A stretch of DNA of 64,000 nucleotides from Tillus elongatus. Its lineage: Eukaryota > Arthropoda > Insecta > Coleoptera > Cleridae. Below, piece by piece: positions 27,134 to 40,291 of the stretch. The translations under genes and the position numbers were made by a program. The notes below the pieces were generated by a model. That model was not told the DNA's origin. It saw only the letters and a program-made list of their open reading frames with translations, and did no database searches. Location of the stretch: positions 90,651,654 to 90,715,653 of the forward strand of contig OZ023262.1 in the NCBI GenBank assembly GCA_964006375.1, read 5' to 3'. Each line of letters begins with the position of its first letter. Positions within the stretch are counted from its first letter, which is position 1.

Positions 27134-28300
27134 ATGGTGTTTTCCAATTTCGAGAAACCTGATATACTTCGGATTTATTATAGTAATAACAGAAACTCGC
27201 ACATTTCATGTGAACGGTATTTAGAGCAATACCCCGAGCGTCCACAACCCCATTATTCATATTTTAACAATTTGGACAGAAATTTAGATCTCTTTGGTAG
27301 TTTTGGTAAACCTAGAAATTCGTACGGCCAACGAATGGAAGCTGAAGCTGAAGAAGCTGTTTTAAATGCTGTAAGCATCGTTATAAAATGATGCTATGCA
27401 ATCTTTTATTACTATAATATTTTGCGATAACATGTCAAAGATATTTCACCAAAACGTTTTGTTAAAGGTTACGGAAAATCCTCGTGGTTCAACACGACAA
27501 TTTGCTTCAGAACTGGATATGACTAGAAGCCGAATTCAGAGGGTTTTCAAAAAACATAAGTATCATCCCTATAAACTTCATGTTTGCTAAGAACTAAGAC
27601 CAGGATACAGGGACAGGGGGCTTGAATTCTGCAATTGGCTTGATGGAAAAATGCAACAAGATGATGATTTCTTAAAGAAAATCATCTGGACAGATGAATG
27701 TAATTTTTCCACAAGCGGCCTTTTTAACAGAAACAATGAGCATTATTATGTAGTAGAAAATCCGTACCAAAATCGGCAAGTTCGAAGACAGGGACGAAAA
27801 TCATTCAATGTTTGGGTTGGAATGTATCAAACCAAAATTTTAGGGCCAATTATTTATGATGGAAACTTAAATACTGAACCGTATCTTAATTTAATCCATA
27901 ATTATATATTCGATGCGCTTGAAGATGAACCGTTGAATATGCTGCGGCAGCTGTGGTGGCAACAGGATGGTGCACCACCCCATAATGGAAGGGCAGTAAC
28001 CGAGTTTCTTAACGAAACATTTCCCAATCAATGGATTGGAAACCAAGGAGTGGTGCGCTGGCCTGCCAGAAGTCCTGATTTGTCCCCGCTGGATTATTTT
28101 TATGGGGATTCTTGAAAAATCGCTTATTCAAGGATACTTTTCCGAATGATATAAACATTTTGCGCCAAAAGTTAGTGTTAGAATTCACAACTCTACGAGC
28201 AAGAGGAAGAATAATCCACCGGGCTGTTACGAACAATCTGCGAAGACGTATGCGAAAATGCATAGAAGTCCAAGGGGGCTTATTCGAGCATTTACTTTAG
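27134..28300 (+). pseudogene. Mariner-like transposase, one intron, two lesions
   Basis: DNA transposase of the mariner superfamily. Start ATG at 27134 (MVFSNFEKPD). Exon 1 encodes 79 residues of the N-terminal helix-turn-helix region. A 97-bp intron at 27371-27467 (GTAAGC...AAAG) joins in phase 0 to give VLNA/VTENPRGSTRQFA, matching other family members. Exon 2 carries the remaining DNA-binding part (RIQRVFKKHKYHPYKLH) and the DDE/D core: TDEC at about 27696, QQDGAPPH at about 27962, RSPDLSPLDYF at about 28070, with 36 residues between the second and third Asp by my count. Lesion 1: TAA at 27588-27590, one C-to-T change from CAA in the QELRPG motif. Lesion 2: loss of one T near 28100 turns YFLWGFLKN into YFYGDS and a stop. 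The C-terminus FEHLL is intact. Confidence 0.9.
27371..27467 (+). other. Spliceosomal intron of the transposase
   Basis: GTAAGC donor and TTGTTAAAG acceptor. Removal restores a continuous family-consistent protein. Its retention argues for a DNA transposon ancestry without an RNA intermediate. Confidence 0.75.
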
Positions 28301-28892
28301 GTTTTTAATTTGTCCATTTTAAAAGTTAAGTAAGCATTAAATATTTTCAAGAAATGCTAAAAATGTCATTTTTTGTTATCAAAACGTTTGAATTTCAAAA
28401 GTTGTGATGAGGAATTGTTTTGAGGTAGTCCAAATATGAAATAAAATAAATATGAAATAAAAAATTCAGGTCCGTATTTGAAAAAATGGAGTTGATGATA
28501 GTTTCTGAAAGACGAAACATCGGATTTTAAATTTGAATGGCCATCTTGTAGGAGAGGAAAAGTGACCTTGATGAAGTGTGATTCATTTTGTTATATGTTT
28601 TCAAATAACGCCAGAAAAAAATAAAACAGATTTTATGAGTTTTCGGTTTTTTCCGGTTATCACCGGAAGTATTCGGAATTTTCTAATTTTCTAAACTGCA
28701 TTTTGCTGAGCATCAAATTACGCAACTTTGCCCTAATTTAACCGACGTTGTATTTCTTACAGTTTCCGAGATACCAACGATGAGGCTCAAATTTGAGCCA
28801 TCCTGTACATCCATATACCAAGTGTCAAAAAAATATGTTTGGTAGTTTCGAAATATTGGCACTATTCCACACTCTTGTCACACCCTGTATTA

Positions 28893-29639
28893 TTAAAAGC
28901 TTTGAAACAAACACACAAGGTTGAACATTATATGCATATTAAAACATAATATGTTAAAGCACACTACTGAAACATTAAAGCTACAGGTATGCAGAGAAGA
29001 TCATTATCGTTTAGAAGCAGTGACGAGTGACTGACAGTTCAGTTACTGAAGAAGTAAATCCTAATAAAGAGACAGAAGCCAGCGTTCTCGTTCGGTCGGC
29101 ATTTCGTCTGATTCGATGGCAGCGATATCTTATCAAAGAATTTAAAAATAATTACATCGAACAACAAGCCGAGAGAAGCATGTCTGTCCATCAATGCCTC
29201 GCTATAACGAGATGGAAGTTGTCTTGATTCACAGATAGCGGTTTTGGAGAATGCGACAGGAATATCAAATCATAGGACACTGGAATTTAAAAAATCACTG
29301 AACCGAAGACTCCTGCTTTCAAACATATGTGTAAGTACGTTTCTTTTTCAAAAGATAACTCTTGCTTAATAGCTACACTGATAGATTACCATGGTTTTCG
29401 TTCACTTGTTAAAGACTTTCATAGATTTTATCTTGAGGAGTAATTTAACTACTACACGATTTTATCGGTTCTTTTGACTGGGCTACAAAAGATTTGTCTG
29501 ACGTGATGTACGAGATAAACAAGAAAAGTATTAATTACAAGTCATACCAACGGAACGGTGACATTGATGTATATCAGTTGTAACTTTTAAAACCAAAGGA
29601 GTTAACAACTTCTTTTAGAGAATTTTCATATAAAAATTT
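28893..29639. other. Intergenic, no gene recognised
   Basis: A 66-codon plus-strand frame at 29027-29227 is slightly less AT-rich than its surroundings but shows no known domain. CACACCCTGTATTA at 28879-28892 may be another mariner end. Confidence 0.4.
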
Positions 29640-31200
29640 CACCATTTTGTTTGTTTTGTTTTTGGATAAGGGAGGGAGAAATGCATCATGCAGACCTCAT
29701 TCACGACACCGTAGTGCGTAGGATTCCGAGGTACTGTGCCAATCTTACTCACTAAAACTTCGCTCCCTGGAGTACCGGACCTTAGTCCCTACCTCCGTTG
29801 GAACGATTTCACACAATGATGTTTTGGTTTGAATGTTTCCATTCTGTTTTTGCCGTGGGGGCGTTATCGGGTAAGCTTTGGACGCTTATGCCTATGTGGA
29901 AGTTGCTCATCGTAGTCAGTGGCACTACGGAGAAGAGAAGAGCATTTGGGTGAGAAGCGGATTTTGAGTTGTGGATAGTTGAGTTATAAACTCAAGTATC
30001 GAAAGTATTTCCAGATCAGAGTGAATCTGATTGCTTCTGACAAACCATGGCGCTCCGGTAACCATTTTCAGAATTTTATTCAGGATGATTTGAAGGGTCT
30101 TGATGTGTATATCGGCCGCGGTGGTCCATGCAGGGTATGCATAGGTCAAGGCTGTCCGGATTATGACTTTCTACATGAGCAGTTTATTGTTCATGGACAA
30201 TTTGGAATTTTTATTAAGAAGTGGGAACAGCTTCGAGATGAATATCGAGGCTTTTCGTCGGGCATGTTGAACATGGGGGCGCCATGTTGAGCGTGGGAAA
30301 CCCCGAGGTATTTGGCGGAGTCTTGCCAGGGAATTAGACGGTTGTCTAATGATACGTATTCGTGGGGTGTGTGTCTCTTCTTGGAAAATAGGATTGTTGA
30401 ACATTTATCGGGGGTTATGGCTTGACAAGATTTCCTATACTAACCTTGCAGATCGTCTACGGCGGTCTGTAGAAGTTCGGTTATTATCCTCGGCTGAGAG
30501 GAGCTGCTGAAAATTGTATTGTCGTCTGCGTACAATGCGTATGTCACGTTTAGGGGGGCTGTCGGAATGTATGCGACAAATATATTCTACAGCAGAGGGG
30601 AGATAGCAGAACCCTCCGTTCTAGATCTGTCTTCCAGATCTTTGACTTGGAACTTCCTCAGTGGAAGGTATGACCTGATTAGCAGAATCAGAGGGAGATG
30701 ATTATTGAATGATAGAAGTTTGTTTAGGAGGCCGGCATGCCAGACCCTGTCGAAGGCTTGAGCAATGTCGAGAAATATTGCACCAGTTGACTTGTTTTTA
30801 TTAAACCATTCGGTGATGGTTTCCACCACACGAAGAACTTGATCTGTGGTGGAGTGCTGGTGTCTGAAACCGAATTGATTGTCTGGGAGGATATGATTCT
30901 CAGGGGTGAATGAAGCTAGCCTTTTCTGAATCAGTTTTTCGGCGATTTTGACGATGACTGGTAGTAGGCTAATGGGCTTGTGGCTCTGAGGGAACAGAGG
31001 ATTTTTGCAAGTTTCCACATGGAAGGAAAATGTTGAAATCGCAGCATGACCTCATAATCGTAACTAGGAATAGCACGGCTTTGCGAGGGGAGGTTTTTCA
31101 GGGCTACGTTGGAGATTCCATCGTATCCCGGAACTTTCCTATTTTTTTATGATTTGATTATTTGGGTAACTTCTTCGAAAGTTGCGGGCTCGATAAATTT
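29640..31200 (-). mobile_element. Jockey-like non-LTR retrotransposon, 5'-truncated
   Basis: About 1.55 kb of less AT-rich sequence encodes, on the minus strand, the polymerase from just before the catalytic fingers to the C-terminus, followed by a 3' untranslated region that ends in T-rich sequence on the plus strand at about 29640-29665. The endonuclease and ORF1 are absent, the common result of incomplete reverse transcription. Confidence 0.8.
29925..31195 (-). pseudogene. Jockey-type reverse transcriptase, decayed
   Basis: Reading from 31195 down: KNRKVPGYDGISN (linker), HKPISLLPVIVKIAEKLIQKR, DNQFGFRHQHSTTDQVLRVV, GAIFLDIAQAFDRVWHAGLL, then after frame changes the catalytic ALYADDNTIFSS at about 30510-30550, and the C-terminal LTYAYPAWTTAADIHIKTLQ near 30140. 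These motifs in this order are typical of the jockey clade. YADD is preserved although several stops and shifts disable the frame. The longest intact segment is 143 codons (31018-30587). Confidence 0.85.
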
Positions 31201-31214
31201 CACCATGAGAAGAT

Positions 31215-33030
<1,816 letters not shown>

Positions 33031-33110
<80 letters not shown>
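33031..33110. repeat. (TA)n microsatellite between mariners E1 and E2
   Basis: 80 bp of TA with a mariner terminus at each edge (GGCGCACC on the left, CAGGGTGTTTT on the right). Confidence 0.95.
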
Positions 33111-33113
<3 letters not shown>

Positions 33114-34066
33114 GGTGTTTTAAAAATTATGGTCTATGTTACAGGTGCACATTCAGCACAAAAAATAAGACTATTTTTTCATATAGATATATGTCCGCAA
33201 ATGCTTAGTTTTTTCAATACAGCGTGTTAAAGTTATTTATTTTGTCAGTTTTTCACGAATAAGTCTGAGTCAAATTAAAGTTTTGACGTGAAAATTGGCA
33301 TGTGATGGATTTGGAGGGCAAGAAATTTAAATATGTTATTGTTAATAACACTGCCAGCAGAGGGCGCCACCTGTAAGACATGGTTGCATTCAATTAGCTA
33401 TATTTTTTTAACACGCAGTAATATCGACCTACCGTAAAGCTACCGTGCAGCCCATATCAACTGTAAGCAAAAAATGTATACTAGATTTAAATTTCTCAGA
33501 CACACCATTTTCGAGATATTTCAATTTTTGTATGTCGATGTCCGTCAAAAATTAAATCTGCGACAAATCATAGGAATATATTTTTCCCCTTTTAATTGCT
33601 ATCAGTATGTATAAACTTAATTTTCTTATTCTCTAGTTAAAAATTAAAATCTTACCAGAAAAAAGAACTGACAAGACACAATCATGAAGATAAAATAAAA
33701 ATCCATGATAACAAACTTTGAACAAACCATTTAACAAAGTGGTTTCATCCTTACGGGTCTTGACTTTTGCGTTTTAGTCGTGACATATACTACATTTGAC
33801 TATTACGTTTGAGACTACTCACTATTTTTGAGTAATTAATTGTATTGTCCGTAATTTTTCTAATTAAATATGGAAGTCTTTACCAACAATGAACTAACAG
33901 ACATGCATGTTTTGTATTCACGGGCTTTTGGTTACTTTTATGAGGCGAAACGACTGTATAGAGAGGCCTTCCCAAATCGGAGACAGAAGGATGTTTGAAC
34001 GGATTGACATCCGTCTGCGAGAAACACGTACATACTTACATTATCTAATACATCGATCTGTCTCTT

Positions 34067-34174
<108 letters not shown>

Positions 34175-34462
34175 CCAGGAGCCCTTAATAAAGTTACTGC
34201 TGATCGAGGCAGACCACAAAGTGCACGAAATCCTGATTTTGAAGAGGCTGTTCTGGATGAAATTGAACAAAATCCACAAATAGGTACTAGGGAAATGGAT
34301 AATGATCTGGGAGCATCCAGGGCAACGATATGGCGAGTTCTTCACGAGCAACAATTGCGTCCATATCACATCCAACGCGTGCAGGAACTATCGCCTGAAA
34401 GAGATTTTATACCTCGCCTACAATTTTGCCAATGGTTTCTTTAACATAATAATGTAGAGAAC

Positions 34463-37400
34463 TTGTTGAATTGTGTTTTGTTCACTGACGGGTCTGGATT
34501 TAGGGGCGACGGGATCGTCAATTTTCGTAACAGCCATATTTGGGCTGACGAAAATCCTCACGCAGTTTTTGAAAGGCATCATCAACAGCAATTTTCCTTA
34601 AATGTATGGGCTGGACACAGTAGGGCAGCCACGGCCGGACTACTAATGGCTCTGAGGAACACGGATGTGGCCCTCATCCAGGAACCGTACTCATACAAAG
34701 GAGAGATCAAGGGACTCGGCGGAGCTAATGGAAAGCTCATCTACAGCAGGTCCAGCGAGAATCCGAGGGCCTGCATTTTTGTCAGGGAAGGGATAGAGTT
34801 TCTCCCTCTAATGAATTTCTGTTCCAGGGACCTGGCAACGATCAAAATCCGATGTGGAGGAGCGGATGGGCTGAGGGACATTACTGTCGCGTCAGCCTAT
34901 CTGCCAGGGGACAGCACGGACCCTCCTCCACCCAACGAATTGGAGCAGCTGATGGTGGGTAGCAGAGCAGGTGGATGGCAGACCATTATCGGCATGGATG
35001 CGAATGCGCACCATGAGTTGTGGGGTAGCTCGGACACAAACTCTAGGGGTGAGGCACTTTTACAGTTCTTTATGAAATTTAATTTAGACATATTGAATAG
35101 AGGTAATAAACCGACATTCGTCACAACACGGCGTGAGGAAGTTTTAGACCTAACAGTTTCCACCCAGTTTCTGGGTGACTTTGTTAAAAGCTGGGCTGTG
35201 TCTGGGGAAGTGAGTAGCTCAGACCACAGATACATCCGGTTTGAAATCGCCAAAGTCGAAAGAGAAACGGTATGGTACCGGGACCCCCGCAAGGCGGACT
35301 GGGAAGCCTACAGGGCAGACCTAGCTGTGGAACTGCGGGGGGTTGAGAGGGCCATAAGGGATTCAATAGACCTCGAGATTGCAGCAGTCCAATTGCGAGA
35401 CGCAATTACCTCGGCCTATAACGCCAACTGCCCCCTGAAAATGAGGGTGTCCACCAGGAACGTCCCATGGTGGAACGAGGACCTCAGGCAAAGGAGGACG
35501 CAGGTTCGTAAGCTGTTTAACGCGGCCAAAAGGTCGGGAGCATGGGATGAATATAGACAGGCCCTATCGACCTATAACAAAAGACTGAGGGACGCCAAGA
35601 AGGAGTCGTGGAGGAGGCACTGCGAAGAAGTGGAAAACACGTCCGAGAGTGCTCGACTACACAAGATCCTGTCTAAGGGCCCTCAGACTAACATAGGCTC
35701 CCTTAGAACACCCACGGGAGGCTTTACAAGCTCGGGGGAGGAAACTATGGAAATTTTACTCCAGACGCACTTCCCCGGCTGTAACATAATAAACCAATCA
35801 CCTCCGGACTGGGAACACTCAGAAATAGAGGCGCCTTATAGGCGGGCATCTAGAGTAGACTGGACAGTCGCTAAAGAGGTGGTTACCTGGAGCAAAATCA
35901 GATGGGCCATTAACAGCTTTAAGCCATACAAATCGCCGGGATTTGATGGAATAATGCCCATCATGCTCCAACAGGGGATAGATATACTGGCGCCGGTGCT
36001 TACCCTCATTATGAGGGCCAGCCTGGCTCTGGGGTACATTCCGAGGGCATGGAGACTGGCCAGGGTTGTATTTATTCCTAAACCTGGGCGTCCAACAGAC
36101 CAGGCAAAGTCCCTGAGGCCAATAAGTCTCATGTCCTTCTTGCTGAAAACAGTGGAAAAACTGCTCGACCGGCACATTAGGGGCGGTGTACTGGAAGCAT
36201 ATCCTCTACACTGCGGACAATATGCATACAGAGCAGGATTCTCAACAGAAACAGCACTGCACCAACTGGTGCTGAAACTGGAGAATACGCTGGAGAACAA
36301 GGAGGTGGCGCTGGGGGCCTTCCTAGACATAGAGGGGGCCTTTAGCAACACCTCGTTCGGATCGGTTCTGGCAGCTGCCCGGGAGCGTGGAATAGAGGAG
36401 ACCTGCTGCAGGTGGATCGGTTCCATGCTCAGGGACAGGGCGGTGTTCACCTCACTCGCGGGAGGGACTCTGCTGGCGGGGGTCGCGGCGGGGTGTCCGC
36501 AGGGGAGCGTTCTGTCTCCCTTGCTCTGGTGTCTAGTCGTGGACGGCCTGCTGGGGAGGCTCTCGGGAGGGGGGTATGAGGTACAGGGCTATGCGGACGA
36601 CATTGTCATCATAGTCCGAGGAAAGGTCACACAGGCAGTGTGGGAGCGTATGCAGACTGCACTGAAAGTGGTGGAAGGGTGGACGGTTGATCAAGGGCTC
36701 GGGGTGAGCCCCGAGAAAGCAACCGTCGTGCCGTTTACGAGGAGGAGGAAGTGTGAAAGCCACAGAACTCTCACTCTATACGGTAGGAGCGTTCCAATGG
36801 CCAGGGAGGTAAAATATCTTGGGGTCGTATTGGACTCTAAGCTAACCTGGAATGGTCACATTGGAAAAATACTGCGTAAGGCAGTCATGACCTTAGCCGT
36901 CACTAGGCGGCTATATGGAAAAACGTGGGGACTAAGACCTAGTATGGCCCACTGGCTGTACACAAGGGTGGTCAGACCATCGTTAACATATGCGGCACTG
37001 GTCTGGTGGCCTAAGGTGACACAATCCAGTGCCAAACAAAAACTAGGCAAGATCCAAAGGATGGCTTGCCTAGGCATCACAGGGGCCATGTCTTCAACCC
37101 CAACAGCCGCCATGGAGGTGTTGCTGGATCTACCCCCCCTACACTTCGTTATTATGGGAGAGGCCAGGCTAGGACTATACAGACTAGCCTGCAATGGTAG
37201 ACTGAAGATCAACCCAGGCTTCAGGGGCCACTGCAAAATTCAGGAGATCGTGAAGGAACCCATGCTTGAAATGAGGTCAGACTTCGCGAGCCCGCGAATG
37301 TGCAGGGAAAACAACTTCACAGTGGAAATCCCTGATCGCGGGGCATGGCGGGAGGAGACACCGGGCATACCACGGGACGCGCTCGTCTGGTTCACGGACG

Positions 37401-38227
37401 GATCTGGCGGGGAGCGTGGGACGGGGGCAGGTGTTTACTCGGAAGGACCGAGGGTAAGTCACAGTATTTCCCTCGGAGCCCATGCAACGGTGTTTCAGGC
37501 CGAGATGTACGCCATCCTGCACTGTGTGCGGGAGAACAAGAGGAGGGGCTACACCAACAAGCGGATCCTCATAGCCACAGACAGCCAGGCAGCCCTTAAG
37601 GCACTAAGTAGCCCACGGGTAAATTCCTGGCTGGTGAGTGAGTGCCGAGACGAGACGAGCGACCTGGCTGGGCAGAATGAGGTGACCCTCATCTGGGTGC
37701 CGGGTCACTCGGGGGTCAAAGGCAATGAAGAAGCTGACAGTCTCGCAAAGAGGGGGTCAGCAGAACCATTTATGGGACCAGAACCGGCTCTGGGCGTGTC
37801 AAAGAGCACTGCCAGGGGAGCCATTAAGTCCTGGGTCAGAAACCAACACAAGGTGTACTGGGCGGACTGTCCAGGGCTCAGACATGGGAAGTCAATAATT
37901 GACGGACCCAGTTCAAAGAGAGCTGTGGAGCTGCTAAACCTTAGCAGAGGACAGCTCAGAAACACAACAGGTCTCTTGACGGGACACATGGCCGTCAAGA
38001 AACACCTACATAAAATGGGGCGGTTCGAAGGGGACCTCGCATGCAGACTCTGCGGCGAGGGGGAGGAATCAGCCCAGCACATCTTGTGCGAGTGTATAGC
38101 TCTGGACCGGAAAAGACAACTGATCTACGGTCACTCTAGACCGGAGACAGAGCAATATAAAACTTCACCCTACCAATCGCTGTGCAGACTAGTTCAAGGC
38201 ACAGTGATTTTGGAATGGGTGGAGTAA
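34463..38227 (+). CDS. 1254-codon chimeric ORF: mariner fragment fused in frame to endonuclease-RT-RNase H
   Basis: Residues 1-51 are mariner transposase (LFTDGSGF ... SLNVWAG). From residue 52 onward the protein is the polyprotein of an I-superfamily non-LTR retrotransposon (LOA/R1/I-like). Endonuclease: RAATAGLLMALRNTDVALIQ, DANAHHELWGS, SSDHRYIRFEI, residues about 52-260; its first strand with the catalytic Asn is missing. Reverse transcriptase about 500-800: RPISLMSFLLKTVEKLLDR, QYAYRAGFSTETA, GCPQGSVLSPLLW, catalytic GYADDIV at about 708. RNase H about 975-1110: WFTDGSGG, FQAEMYAIL, IATDSQAALK, GHSGVKGNEEAD. C-terminal zinc-knuckle-like CRLCGEGEESAQHILCEC at about 1193. No stop or frameshift interrupts 1203 retrotransposon codons. 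The fusion is a by-product of insertion; no promoter was identified and the 5' truncation makes it an unlikely active element. Confidence 0.9.
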   Translation: MLNCVLFTDGSGFRGDGIVNFRNSHIWADENPHAVFERHHQQQFSLNVWAGHSRAATAGLLMALRNTDVALIQEPYSYKGEIKGLGGANGKLIYSRSSENPRACIFVREGIEFLPLMNFCSRDLATIKIRCGGADGLRDITVASAYLPGDSTDPPPPNELEQLMVGSRAGGWQTIIGMDANAHHELWGSSDTNSRGEALLQFFMKFNLDILNRGNKPTFVTTRREEVLDLTVSTQFLGDFVKSWAVSGEVSSSDHRYIRFEIAKVERETVWYRDPRKADWEAYRADLAVELRGVERAIRDSIDLEIAAVQLRDAITSAYNANCPLKMRVSTRNVPWWNEDLRQRRTQVRKLFNAAKRSGAWDEYRQALSTYNKRLRDAKKESWRRHCEEVENTSESARLHKILSKGPQTNIGSLRTPTGGFTSSGEETMEILLQTHFPGCNIINQSPPDWEHSEIEAPYRRASRVDWTVAKEVVTWSKIRWAINSFKPYKSPGFDGIMPIMLQQGIDILAPVLTLIMRASLALGYIPRAWRLARVVFIPKPGRPTDQAKSLRPISLMSFLLKTVEKLLDRHIRGGVLEAYPLHCGQYAYRAGFSTETALHQLVLKLENTLENKEVALGAFLDIEGAFSNTSFGSVLAAARERGIEETCCRWIGSMLRDRAVFTSLAGGTLLAGVAAGCPQGSVLSPLLWCLVVDGLLGRLSGGGYEVQGYADDIVIIVRGKVTQAVWERMQTALKVVEGWTVDQGLGVSPEKATVVPFTRRRKCESHRTLTLYGRSVPMAREVKYLGVVLDSKLTWNGHIGKILRKAVMTLAVTRRLYGKTWGLRPSMAHWLYTRVVRPSLTYAALVWWPKVTQSSAKQKLGKIQRMACLGITGAMSSTPTAAMEVLLDLPPLHFVIMGEARLGLYRLACNGRLKINPGFRGHCKIQEIVKEPMLEMRSDFASPRMCRENNFTVEIPDRGAWREETPGIPRDALVWFTDGSGGERGTGAGVYSEGPRVSHSISLGAHATVFQAEMYAILHCVRENKRRGYTNKRILIATDSQAALKALSSPRVNSWLVSECRDETSDLAGQNEVTLIWVPGHSGVKGNEEADSLAKRGSAEPFMGPEPALGVSKSTARGAIKSWVRNQHKVYWADCPGLRHGKSIIDGPSSKRAVELLNLSRGQLRNTTGLLTGHMAVKKHLHKMGRFEGDLACRLCGEGEESAQHILCECIALDRKRQLIYGHSRPETEQYKTSPYQSLCRLVQGTVILEWVE
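34606..34615 (+). repeat. Left target-site duplication
   Basis: ATGGGCTGGA, within the transposase NVWAG codons; repeated exactly at 38315-38324. Confidence 0.9.
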
Positions 38228-38314
38228 GACTAGGGGTATGCACAATCAACCAAGGGTTGCGGTGCTATCGGGGCGGCAAGGCCGCGGACGAGCCCTGAGG
38301 GAACAAAAAAAAAA
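34616..38314 (+). mobile_element. 5'-truncated I-superfamily non-LTR retrotransposon
   Basis: A 3.7-kb, markedly GC-richer insertion with a perfect 10-bp target duplication and a poly(A) tail at 38305-38314. The 5' edge falls just inside the endonuclease domain, so ORF1 and the 5' leader are missing. The 3' untranslated region is short (38228-38304), with CGGGGCGGCAAGGCCGCGGA. The intact frame suggests recent insertion. Confidence 0.92.
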
Positions 38315-38324
38315 ATGGGCTGGA
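38315..38324 (+). repeat. Right target-site duplication
   Basis: ATGGGCTGGA directly after the poly(A) tail, after which the mariner sequence resumes. Confidence 0.9.
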
Positions 38325-38802
38325 ATTGTAAGGTGTAATTTGATAGGACCATTTTTTTTCACCTCACAGACTTAATGCTACAACTTGAATTCCTGCAAAA
38401 CCAATTAAATGGGTTATTAGAAAATGTACCTCTTGACATAAGACATAACCTGTGGTTTATGAATGACGGAGCCCCTCCCCCCCCCCACATTTTGCCCTAA
38501 ATGTCAGCAATTACCTAAGCAATACTTTTGGGCGCAGATGGATCGGACGCGGTGGACCTCAGGCTTGGCTGGCTCGATCCCCTGATTTAAATCCCATAAA
38601 CTTTTATTTATGGGGGCATCTCAAAAGTATTGTTTATGAAGCAAATGTTAAAAATGTTGATGATCTGCAGCAAAGAATTGTACTTGGATGCGAACAAATT
38701 AGAAATACACCAGAAATATTTCACAGAATACAACGTTGTATGCTCCGCAGAATAAGAAAGTGTATTGAAGTTGAGGGTGGCCATTTTGAACATTTATTGT
38801 AG
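38325..38802 (+). pseudogene. Mariner E2 transposase, 3' part
   Basis: Resumes the protein interrupted at 34615. LEFLQNQLNGLLENVPLDIR, then NDGAPPPPPHFALNVSNYL with the second catalytic Asp, RRWIGRGGPQAWLARSPDLN with the third, LWGHLKSIVYEANVKNVDDL, and the C-terminus RKCIEVEGGHFEHLL with TAG at 38800-38802. A poly(C) run at about 38474-38487 expands GAPPH with extra prolines. One frameshift lies between 38325 and 38380. Confidence 0.85.
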
Positions 38803-39321
38803 TCAGGTATCATAAAATGTTATAAACTTTTTATTTGTTGCTAAAATTTGCAGGCAATACAATTTATTACTTGAGAAAAAATAATTTTTGAGCGATATCG
38901 ACATACAAAAATTGAAATATCTCTAAAATGGTGTGTCTGAGAGATTTGGATCAAATATACATTTTTTGCTTACAATGGATAAGGGCTGCAATTTAGCTAT
39001 ACGGTAAGTCAATATTACTGGGTGTCAAAAATTATAGCCAATTGGATGCAAGAATAGTCTTACAGGTGGCGCCCTCTACCAGCAGTGTTATTAACAATAA
39101 CATATTTAAATTTCTTGCCTTCAAAAATCCCCGCATGCCAACTTTCACGTCAAAATTTCAATTTGACTCAGGCTTATTCTTGAAAAACTGACAAAAACAA
39201 ATAACTTAAACACGCTGTAATTAAAAAACTAAGCATTTGCTGACCCATGTTTATATGAAAAAATAGTCTTATTTTTTTGTGGTCAATGAGCACTTGTAAC
39301 ATAGACCATCATTTTTGAAAC

Positions 39322-39460
<139 letters not shown>

Positions 39461-39542
39461 AAATGCCCTGCATAAAGTGAATAAAATGCAAAATAACTTT
39501 TGAAGAAAGTTTAAGGAGCGTTCGATTGTGGTTTTAAATTTA

Positions 39543-39889
39543 TTTTTTTTTGGTGTTTTGTTTCTTTAACGTCGGCCTATTTCCGTGACTATGGCCAATC
39601 ACCGACGTCAGGGAGCAGTTTTACCTCACTATCCTGGAAATTTTGCCGAACCTCTGCCTTTCTGTAAGTAGGGATCTTTAACGTGCCCAACATCGCATGG
39701 ACACGGACGACGTTAGGCCCTCTCCGAAAGGCGGAACGTGCAGATATTAAACTTGCTGAAATACAATGCCAGAACCTCGGTTGATGTTAATGTTTGTACT
39801 GAAAAAGTGAAAGGAGAACCCTGGAATTGAACTCAGTACCCTTCGGTACAGAGGCACATGTTCTTACCCCTGAACCACAGAAGCTCTAG
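39543..39889 (-). mobile_element. tRNA-derived SINE (full length, antisense)
   Basis: Full-length minus-strand copy of the SINE at 21026-21383: the poly(A)-side T run is at 39543-39551, then GTTTCTTTAACGTCGGCCTA, CGAAAGGCGGAACGTGCAGA, and the tRNA-like head at 39820-39889 (GAACTCAGTACCC, the B box complement, and TTACCCCTGAACCAC, the A box complement). It is better preserved in the body than the other fragments. Confidence 0.85.
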
Positions 39890-40291
39890 TTTTAAAAACT
39901 GATTACTTCGATGTTAAAAACTCACTTCGGCACTCTATGAAGGGTGAGTACCCTTTAAAAAAATTTAAGTAAAGGGGGGTCTATGACACTTTGCACCGTC
40001 ACTTAATTTTATAAAAAACTATTGTAACACTGATTTATTTATAAGTAGTCAAAATTTATTGGACAAAATACCAATCCGATTAGAGTACCTGTATGGTATG
40101 TCAACCCAAATAAATAAGGTCTTAACGTATCTAGATAAAGATAAAGCTAAGCGATGCCATTACCTGTAAAACAGTACTTGTTTACGTTGTTTTTATAACG
40201 AGCAGCAGGCGATATGCTCTTTAATTATTAAAGGTGTTAATTTAAAAAAATAAAAAGAATAATGGCTAAGGAGTTCCTCAAATGAAAAAGT
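39890..40291. other. Intergenic, no gene recognised
   Basis: Nothing recognised. Confidence 0.5.

Larger units (their letters stand above)
26435..28805 (+). mobile_element. Mariner-like transposon with about 460-bp inverted repeats
   Basis: A 2371-bp element begins CAGGATGGCTCAAATTCGAG and ends with the complement (TTTGAGCCATCCTG). It is flanked by TA on each side (26433-26434 and 28806-28807), the usual Tc1/mariner duplication. The inverted repeats extend to about 26905 on the left and 28340 on the right (for example GGCAAAGTTGCGTAATTTGA against its complement). It encloses one transposase gene at 27134-28300. Unlike the five others, it is not in a (TA)n array. Confidence 0.88.

Noticed and set aside
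35836..36450. 204-codon minus-strand frame and several other antisense frames across 34.9-38.1 kb
   Set aside because: They are shadows of the long retrotransposon frame on the plus strand, which carries all the recognisable motifs.
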